From positions 1-6,889 of the forward strand of contig JABAAD010000036.1 of the NCBI GenBank assembly GCA_014238935.1: DNA of 6,889 bases, written 5' to 3'. The notes beneath the pieces are model-generated. The model was not told where the DNA came from. It was given only the letters and a program-made list of their open reading frames with translations, and ran no database searches. Of the stretch, positions 1 through 4,480 are shown one piece after another; positions within the stretch are counted from its first letter, which is position 1; the number at the start of each line of letters is the position of its first letter. This DNA comes from Alphaproteobacteria bacterium. GTDB lineage: Bacteria; Pseudomonadota; Alphaproteobacteria; JABSOH01; JABAAW01. Made by a program: the position numbers and the translations under genes.

Positions 1-175
1 TCGACGAGGCTTTCGCGCTCGGAGAAGTGGTGGAGGGGGTGGCGGTCACGCGGACAATCTCACAGACAAGAGGAAGGCAACGATTCCCCGTCGCCGTGCG
101 GCGGGCATCGCAGAAACAAAAAGACAGAGCATAGGGAGGAAAAAGGGGAAACAGGGAGAGGAAGGCAAAAGGGCA
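1..175. other. Non-coding stretch downstream of cmk, possible leader of the next minus-strand gene
   Basis: No gene can be called here with confidence. Read on the minus strand, the first 50 bases after the cmk stop are strongly pyrimidine-rich (runs such as CCCCTTTTTCCTCCC), with no hairpin-plus-T-run terminator. The only minus-strand frame that has a start codon and stays open to base 1 begins with GTG at 49-47 and would read VTATPSTTSPSAKASS before leaving the window. A 28-codon open frame (132-46, starting MLCLFVSAMPAARRR) ends in a TGA that overlaps that GTG. In alphaproteobacteria the gene after cmk is usually rpsA (ribosomal protein S1), so this could be the rpsA leader and start. The 16 visible residues are too few to recognise S1, so this is inference from gene order only. 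Confidence 0.35.
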
Positions 176-874
176 TCAGGAAACAAAACAAACCCGACAA
201 GCCTCGACATGTCGAAGGGCTTGTTCCAAGACCTGCTCGGGCGAAAGTGCCGAGCTGTCTATGGTCATCGCATCCTCTGCCGCCTTCAGGGGTGCCTCCA
301 AGCGCGACGCATCGCGCTCATCGCGCACGCGCATCGCCTTAAGCACGGTGTTCAACAGATCATTGTAGCTTTCTTTCGCGTCGCGGTCAAGCATTTCTCG
401 CGTGCGTCGTTCGGCACGCGCCGTCAGGGAGGCGGTCAGAAAAATCTTGCACGGCGCATCGGGAGATACCACCGTTCCCATGTCGCGTCCGTCCAAGACG
501 ATCCCCGTTGCGATGTCGGCGATGTAGCTGCGCTGTTGTTCGCGCAACACCGCGCGTAGCGCGCCGTGCGGCGCAAGACGAGAGGCGAGCAAGGCGACCC
601 TATCCTCGTCCAAGCCTTGATCCTTGCCAAGCGTCGCAAGGTAGGCGCGCGTCAAGGGAAGACGCGTGCGTGTCATCTGCGCGATCGCCTCGATGTCTAC
701 AGGATGTTCTGCCAGCTGCCACTCGTCTGCTGCATGCTTTGCAACCGAGCGATAGAGCCTTCCCGAATCCAAGCGTTCGTAGCCAAGCTTTGTTGCGAGC
801 GCGCGTGTCAGCGTCCCTTTTCCTGCCGCCGCGGGTCCGTCGACGGTAATCACGAAAGGGCGATTCTTCTTCAC
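176..874 (-). CDS. cmk: Cytidylate kinase (CMP/dCMP kinase)
   Basis: Transfers the gamma-phosphate of ATP to CMP or dCMP in the cytoplasm, feeding CTP and dCTP pools. From the GTG at 874-872 the product is 232 aa, close to the roughly 225-230 aa of bacterial Cmk. Visible motifs are the P-loop GPAAAGKGT (residues 13-21), the NMP-binding segment LDSGRLYR (35-42; LDTG-LYR is commoner), DGRDMGTVV (128-136) and RDERDASR (184-191), which fits the family RDxxDxxR pattern. An ATG at 940 is in frame, but its 22 extra residues are basic, unlike Cmk, and lie wholly inside aroA. The GTG start overlaps the aroA stop as GTGA and has no SD of its own, so translation is probably coupled to aroA. All key motifs are intact. 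The GTG start is an inference from homology. Confidence 0.95.
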   Translation of the reverse strand: MKKNRPFVITVDGPAAAGKGTLTRALATKLGYERLDSGRLYRSVAKHAADEWQLAEHPVDIEAIAQMTRTRLPLTRAYLATLGKDQGLDEDRVALLASRLAPHGALRAVLREQQRSYIADIATGIVLDGRDMGTVVSPDAPCKIFLTASLTARAERRTREMLDRDAKESYNDLLNTVLKAMRVRDERDASRLEAPLKAAEDAMTIDSSALSPEQVLEQALRHVEACRVCFVS

Positions 875-2385
875 GCGGCGGCGGTCGTGCTGTCGGCAGG
901 CGGAGCGGGCGAGAGGACGGCACCGAGGCTTTGCATGCACTCTTGAAAGTCGGGAAAACTCGTCGCAATCGATTCGGCGCTGTCGACAGAGATCGATGCG
1001 TTTCTCCGCGCCAAACCGAGCGTCAGGAAGCTCATCACGATACGATGGTCGCCAAAGGCGGCGATCGATATGGGAGACTTGGCATCGGGGGGAGGCTTGG
1101 AAAGCGCGTTTTCCGTGTTTCCATAAACAGTTAACCCGTCTGCCTCCTGCTCACAACGCACGCCGCAGCGCGCCAAACCGGTTTGGACAGCCGTCAAGCG
1201 GTCGCTCTCCTTGACGCGCAACTCTGCCAAACCCTCCATTACCGTCTTGCCGTTTGCGCAAGCCGCCGCCATCGCCAAGGCAGGATACTCGTCGATCATG
1301 CGAGCTGCACGCGCGGCGGGAACGGACACTCCGCGTAAGCGGGCAGAACGCACGCGAAGGTCGGCTATCGGCTCGCTCTTGTCGTCTTCCCTCTCCGTCG
1401 AGCGCGACACGAAGGCGATGTCCGCTCCCATCTCGCGTAGCGTCTCGATGAAGCCCGTGCGCGTCGGGTTCACGCCCACCCCCCTCAGCGTCACATCCGA
1501 GCCCTCGCACAATGTTGCCGCAAGGATGAGAAAGGCGGCAGAACTCGCATCACCAGGGATGGAAAGCGTTCGCGGCGCGCTCAAGGCACTCCCCCCCTCC
1601 AGCACGAGCCGCCGTCCACCCCCCTCCAACGCCTCGACACAAAGCGGCGCACCGCAGGCGAGCAGCAGGCGTTCCGTGTGGTCGCGCGACACGAAAGGAT
1701 CGATAATCTCGCTGCGCCCGTGCGCGCACAGGGCAAAGAGCAGCAACGCGCTTTTCACCTGCGCGCTCGCGCTTTGCAAGCGGCAACGCAAGGGCAGGGG
1801 ACGTCTCAACCCCGTCAATGTCAAGGGCATGCGTCCCTTGTGCAAGTGCGCTCTTACCCCTGCGCTTGCTAGGGGGGCAAGCACGCGATCCATCGGACGC
1901 GCGCGCAAGCTTCGGTCGCCGTCGAGGATGCAGGGAAAGGGGGCGGCGGCGAGCAATCCGCACAGCAGACGTGCGCTCGTGCCGGAGTTGCCGCAGTTCA
2001 AAACCTCGGAGGGCTCTTCCAGCGCACCTGCACCAGCGCCGAACACGCGCCACAGAGGCGCTGCTTTGCTGCCCGTCTTTTCGATCGGCACGCCGAGTGC
2101 ACGCAAGATGCCGAGCGTCGCTAAAACATCCTCGCTCTCCAGCAACCCTGAGATCTCCGTCTTGCCGAGGCACAGGGCAGAGAGAATCAACGCTCGGTGC
2201 GAGATGGATTTGTCACCGCTGACGCGCACCGTGCCCGAAAGCGCGCCGCTGGAAGAGGCGATCAGGTGCGACACGAGTAGCGACAAAAAAACAAAAGCAG
2301 ACTTGACACGAAGAGACGATTCAGGCAAAAAGGGAGGAGGGGAGAGGGAAGAGGGAGTCGAGGCGTTCATAGACGACAAAGACAT
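871..2385 (-). CDS. aroA: 3-phosphoshikimate 1-carboxyvinyltransferase (EPSP synthase)
   Basis: Joins shikimate-3-phosphate and phosphoenolpyruvate to give EPSP, the sixth step of the shikimate pathway to aromatic amino acids; cytoplasmic. Numbering from the ATG at 2385 (504 aa), visible motifs are SGDKSISHRA (56-65), NSGTSARLL (133-141), SASAQVKSA (205-213), RDHTERLL (234-241), NPTRTGF (306-312), MIDEYPALA (363-371), LRVKESDRL (389-397) and GDHRIVMSF (445-453). GDKS, SAQVK, RDHTE and NPTR match the four motifs used to define class II EPSP synthases. Gly135 sits where CP4 enzyme has Ala100. The start is uncertain: conserved sequence begins only near residue 47, while residues 1-37 are Ser/Pro-rich and then hydrophobic. 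ATG 2370 and GTG 2274 (beginning VSHLIASSSG, about 467 aa) are alternatives, and none has a clear SD. The gene overlaps cmk by four bases and is divergent from the FYDLN gene 44 bases away. Confidence 0.95.
   Translation of the reverse strand: MSLSSMNASTPSSLSPPPFLPESSLRVKSAFVFLSLLVSHLIASSSGALSGTVRVSGDKSISHRALILSALCLGKTEISGLLESEDVLATLGILRALGVPIEKTGSKAAPLWRVFGAGAGALEEPSEVLNCGNSGTSARLLCGLLAAAPFPCILDGDRSLRARPMDRVLAPLASAGVRAHLHKGRMPLTLTGLRRPLPLRCRLQSASAQVKSALLLFALCAHGRSEIIDPFVSRDHTERLLLACGAPLCVEALEGGGRRLVLEGGSALSAPRTLSIPGDASSAAFLILAATLCEGSDVTLRGVGVNPTRTGFIETLREMGADIAFVSRSTEREDDKSEPIADLRVRSARLRGVSVPAARAARMIDEYPALAMAAACANGKTVMEGLAELRVKESDRLTAVQTGLARCGVRCEQEADGLTVYGNTENALSKPPPDAKSPISIAAFGDHRIVMSFLTLGLARRNASISVDSAESIATSFPDFQECMQSLGAVLSPAPPADSTTAAA
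2332..2355 (+). other. G-quadruplex-type motif in the aroA leader or early coding region
   Basis: Four runs of three or more G (2332-2334, 2339-2342, 2346-2348, 2353-2355) are separated by loops of 4, 3 and 4 bases, satisfying the usual G3+N1-7 pattern. The G-rich strand is plus, which is the template strand for aroA, so a quadruplex could form in DNA but the aroA mRNA would carry the C-rich complement. The pattern is seen directly; folding and any effect on transcription are inferred. Confidence 0.5.
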
Positions 2386-2419
2386 CTTGACACACCATCG
2401 ACCATAACAACGCGCGACT

Positions 2420-2423
2420 AGGG
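2420..2423 (+). promoter_or_regulatory. Probable ribosome binding site of the FYDLN gene
   Basis: AGGG lies six bases before the ATG at 2430. It is a short but acceptable Shine-Dalgarno core and supports this start, which also gives the family-typical MAK-x-x-WG beginning. Confidence 0.5.
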
Positions 2424-2429
2424 TTCCTT

Positions 2430-2714
2430 ATGGCAAAAGCACACTGGGGTATCAAGCGTGTCTGCAACAACGGCAGTTGCGGCGCGAAGTTCTACGATTT
2501 CAACGAGAAGGCGATCGCATGTCCGAAATGCGGCGCTGCCTACAGCCAAAAGCTCATGTCGCGCTCCTTTGCCGAGGAGCGTAGCACGAGGGAAGAGAAG
2601 GTTGAAAGCGTCGCGATCGAGTCGAGCGAAAGCGAAGAGACGGCGGTCGATGCCGGCGATGCAACCGCCGAGGGAAACGCTGTCGCGTTAGAAGAAGTCG
2701 AAAACTTCTCCTGA
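2430..2714 (+). CDS. FYDLN-type zinc-ribbon protein with acidic tail (TIGR02300-like)
   Basis: This 94-aa protein has two parts. Residues 1-40 form a zinc-ribbon-like head starting MAKAHWGIKRVC, with cysteines at 12, 17, 31 and 34 and the signature GAKFYDFN (18-25), matching the FYDLN family except for F in place of L. Residues 50-94 form a Glu/Asp/Ser/Ala-rich acidic, probably disordered, tail. The biochemical function of this alphaproteobacterial family is not established to my knowledge; a nucleic-acid or protein-binding role is only a guess from the zinc ribbon. The first cysteine pair is CX4C (C-NNGS-C), whereas members I know have CX2C, so there is a two-residue insertion in the knuckle. 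It is divergent from aroA, as in many alphaproteobacteria. No membrane segment or signal peptide is visible. Confidence 0.88.
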   Translation: MAKAHWGIKRVCNNGSCGAKFYDFNEKAIACPKCGAAYSQKLMSRSFAEERSTREEKVESVAIESSESEETAVDAGDATAEGNAVALEEVENFS

Positions 2715-2727
2715 AAGCGACGCTTTC
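2713..2727 (+). other. Short inverted repeat at the end of the FYDLN gene
   Basis: GAAAGCG, one A, then CGCTTTC form a perfect inverted repeat that begins within the TGA stop. As RNA it would fold as a five-pair stem with a five-base loop. It is followed by TCCGATCTCT, not a T-run, so it is at best a weak terminator or an attenuating hairpin before soxB. Intrinsic termination is not supported. Confidence 0.3.
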
Positions 2728-2738
2728 TCCGATCTCTA

Positions 2739-2764
2739 AAAGACGACACAGAAAGACGACACAG
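2739..2764 (+). repeat. Perfect 13-bp tandem duplication upstream of soxB
   Basis: The unit AAAGACGACACAG occurs at 2739-2751 and again, without a spacer, at 2752-2764. It lies 12 bases before the soxB ATG (2777), where promoter or leader sequence is expected. The inner octamer AGACGACA (2741-2748 and 2754-2761) also occurs once at 2371-2378, near the aroA start. It could be a recent slippage duplication or a pair of protein-binding sites; the sequence does not decide. Confidence 0.9.
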
Positions 2765-2776
2765 ATCGATTTGTCG

Positions 2777-4021
2777 ATGACGCGTTACTCCCTTTGGTCG
2801 TTGCTACGCCACGCGCGCAAAGGGCACGAGAACTGGTCGCGCGCTTGGCGCAGTCCGAAGATGCGTTCCGATTACGATGTCGTGATCGTAGGCGGCGGAG
2901 GACACGGACTTGCAACCGCCTACTATCTCGCCCACGAGTTCGGCGTCCAACGCGTCGCCGTATTGGAGAAAGGATGGCTGGGCGGCGGCAACACGGGACG
3001 CAACACCACCATCGTGCGATCGGGCTACTTGCAAGACGAGAGTGCCGCTATCTACAAGCACGGGCTCTCGCTTTTTCACACGCTCAGCAAAAAACTCAAC
3101 TTCAATGTCATGTTCAGCGCGCGCGGAGTCTTGCAGCTCGCACACTCGGTGCACGACTTGCAAGAACAGGCGCGGCGCGAGCAAGCTTGTCGCTTGAACG
3201 GTATCGATGTCGAGATGATCTCGGCGGAGCGCGTACAACACATGCTGCCTGAGATCAACCTCGACGGACGCTTTCCCGTCATGGGAGCTTTAAGCCAGCC
3301 CGACGCAGGCAACGCGCGCCACGATGCCGTCGCTTGGGGGTACGCGCGCGGCGCGGACGCGGCGGGGGTGGATATCGTGCAAAACTGCGAGGTTCGAGGC
3401 ATGGTCGTCAAAAAAGGGCGAATCGAGGCATTGGAAACTTCGCACGGAGTCGTCAAGACAGGGCGCGTCGGTGTCGTCGTCGCAGGACACAGCTCGGTGC
3501 TTGCTGCGATGGCGGGATTTCGTTTGCCGCTCGTCTCCGTGCCTTTGCAAGCGCTCGTATCAGAGCCCATCAAACCCGTCTTAAACCATGTCGTCATGTC
3601 GAACGGAGTCCATGTCTATCTCAGCCAGTCGGACAAAGGAGAACTCGTCGTCGGCGCAGGCGCAGACCAATACACCTCGTACGCGCAGCGCGGCAGTTTT
3701 GCAACGATGGACGAAATTCTCGCTCCCCTCGTCGAGCTCTTTCCGTATATCGCCCGCTTGCGTATGCTGCGCCAGTGGGCGGGGATCGTCGATATCACGC
3801 CCGATCGTTCGCCGATCCTCTCGAAGACGCCCGTCGAAGGGCTCTTCTTCAACGGAGGATGGGGGACAGGCGGCTTCAAAGCCACCGCAGGATCAGGACA
3901 TGTCTTCGCCGCATCGATTGCCAACAACAGCATGCATCCCATAGCAGCTCCTTTCTCCATCGACCGATTCTACAGCGGGGCTGTCATCGACGAGGGCTCG
4001 GCGGCAGGGGTCGCGCACTAG
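2777..4021 (+). CDS. soxB: Sarcosine oxidase, beta subunit
   Basis: The catalytic flavoprotein subunit of heterotetrameric sarcosine oxidase. It oxidises sarcosine with noncovalent FAD and carries the covalent FMN that shuttles electrons to oxygen. The product is 414 aa from ATG 2777, a normal length. Domain order: a family N-terminus (MTRYSLWSLL), the FAD dinucleotide motif VVIVGGGGHGLATAYYL (35-51), the GGGNTGRNTTIVRS segment (69-82), ARHDAVAWGYARGAD (180-194) whose His182 matches the histidine that binds FMN covalently in characterised enzymes, and a C-terminal FAD contact region near GGWGTGGFKATAG (360-372). An in-frame TTG at 2771 would add only two residues; the ATG gives the typical start. 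No SD is visible: the upstream bases are the 13-bp duplication and GATCGATTTGTCG. It is followed after 36 bases by soxD. All expected motifs are present. Confidence 0.96.
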   Translation: MTRYSLWSLLRHARKGHENWSRAWRSPKMRSDYDVVIVGGGGHGLATAYYLAHEFGVQRVAVLEKGWLGGGNTGRNTTIVRSGYLQDESAAIYKHGLSLFHTLSKKLNFNVMFSARGVLQLAHSVHDLQEQARREQACRLNGIDVEMISAERVQHMLPEINLDGRFPVMGALSQPDAGNARHDAVAWGYARGADAAGVDIVQNCEVRGMVVKKGRIEALETSHGVVKTGRVGVVVAGHSSVLAAMAGFRLPLVSVPLQALVSEPIKPVLNHVVMSNGVHVYLSQSDKGELVVGAGADQYTSYAQRGSFATMDEILAPLVELFPYIARLRMLRQWAGIVDITPDRSPILSKTPVEGLFFNGGWGTGGFKATAGSGHVFAASIANNSMHPIAAPFSIDRFYSGAVIDEGSAAGVAH

Positions 4022-4044
4022 CTAACCCAAATTTGACAAAAGAA

Positions 4045-4050
4045 GAGGGA
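4045..4050 (+). promoter_or_regulatory. Ribosome binding site of soxD
   Basis: GAGGGA sits seven bases before the ATG at 4058, the clearest Shine-Dalgarno site in the window. It contrasts with the absence of one before soxB and soxA. Confidence 0.7.
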
Positions 4051-4057
4051 GACAAGC

Positions 4058-4435
4058 ATGCTAAGAGTACAATGCCCCTGGTGCGGCGAACGCGAGCAGG
4101 TCGAGTTCTCGTGCCACGGCGAGGCGTGCGTCCCGCGTCCCGCAAACCCCGATGCGCTCGACGACAGGGCATGGGGCGAATATCTCTTCTTCAAGGAAAA
4201 CGCCAAGGGCTTGATTTGGGAGCGCTGGCAACACGCCTTCGGTTGCAGACGATGGTTCGTAGCCCTGCGCGACAATGTGAGCGACACCTTCTTGGGATTC
4301 GCCAAGCCCGGCGCTCCTCTGCCAAGCGTTCCGAAGGGCTATCGTCAGGCGCAGAGCCGTGCTTCGATCCCCATGCCGCGCTCGGCGCAGGGCTACGGTG
4401 CCGCCGACAAAAAAACCGTCAAGACGCAAAAATAA
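4058..4435 (+). CDS. soxD: Sarcosine oxidase, delta subunit (zinc-binding)
   Basis: Small structural subunit of heterotetrameric sarcosine oxidase that holds one zinc ion and packs against the alpha subunit. The product is 125 aa. Cys6, Cys9, His59 and Cys63, in CPWC and the WQHAFGC segment (57-63), match the known zinc ligands of the family. Other family segments are GEACVPRP (21-28), EYLFFKENAKG (41-51) and ALRDNVSDTFLGFAKPGAP (68-86). Residues after about 90 form a low-complexity tail rich in Ser, Pro, Arg and Lys, longer than in the characterised subunits of about 100 aa. The gene lies 36 bases after soxB and 45 bases before soxA, consistent with one operon, and its start is fixed by a good SD. 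Confidence 0.94.
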   Translation: MLRVQCPWCGEREQVEFSCHGEACVPRPANPDALDDRAWGEYLFFKENAKGLIWERWQHAFGCRRWFVALRDNVSDTFLGFAKPGAPLPSVPKGYRQAQSRASIPMPRSAQGYGAADKKTVKTQK

Positions 4436-4443
4436 AATCTAAA

Positions 4444-4480
4444 AAGATAAAAGATAACCAAAGATAACCCAAGATAACCT
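4444..4480 (+). repeat. Tandem decamer array immediately before the soxA start codon
   Basis: Three consecutive 10-bp units, AAGATAACCA (4451-4460), AAGATAACCC (4461-4470) and AAGATAACCT (4471-4480), differ only in the last base. A partial unit AAGATAA (4444-4450) precedes them. The last unit abuts the ATG of soxA at 4481, so the array fills most of the 45-base soxD-soxA gap and occupies the place of a Shine-Dalgarno site; the only purine cores are AAGA. It may be a slippage-prone microsatellite-like leader, an A-rich translational enhancer, or a helically phased binding array. The repeat is plain in the sequence; its function is unknown. Confidence 0.93.

Larger units (their letters stand above)
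2275..2429. promoter_or_regulatory. Divergent control region between aroA and the FYDLN gene
   Basis: Both transcription units must start in or near this stretch: only 44 bases separate the outermost aroA ATG from the FYDLN ATG, or 155 bases if aroA starts at the GTG at 2274. On the plus strand TTGACA occurs at 2303-2308 and 2387-2392, but neither has a credible -10 hexamer 16-18 bases downstream. On the minus strand TATGGT (2406-2401) is a possible -10 without a good -35. The region also holds a G-quadruplex-type run (2332-2355) and a seven-A tract (2284-2290). The role as a promoter region is inferred from gene orientation; no specific promoter is called. Confidence 0.4.

Noticed and set aside
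85..107. Hairpin around CCCCGTCGCCGTGCGGCGGGC as a terminator
   Set aside because: Only about four contiguous GC pairs form cleanly and there is no T-run on either strand.
875..940. Upstream ATG start for cmk at 940
   Set aside because: The added 22 residues are basic, not Cmk-like, and would lie wholly inside the aroA coding end; the GTGA overlap gives the expected Cmk N-terminus.
1211..2407. Long plus-strand open frame (398 codons) opposite aroA
   Set aside because: Low-complexity Ser/Arg/Ala-rich translation, fully antisense to conserved aroA motifs, with no SD; a shadow of aroA.
2713..2727. Rho-independent terminator after the FYDLN gene
   Set aside because: The stem is short and no T-run follows, so intrinsic termination is not supported; kept only as an inverted repeat.
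2712..2740. soxB promoter using TCTAAA (2735-2740) as -10
   Set aside because: Only a 4/6 match to the -10 consensus, and the matching -35 position (TGAAAG) is poor.
4033..4061. Internal promoter before soxD (TTGACA at 4033-4038)
   Set aside because: No -10-like hexamer at 16-18 bases spacing; the hexamer lies in a tight operon gap.
3334..4467. Plus-strand 377-codon open frame across soxB and soxD
   Set aside because: Arg-rich translation overlapping both genes out of frame; the soxB and soxD frames carry the cofactor and zinc motifs.
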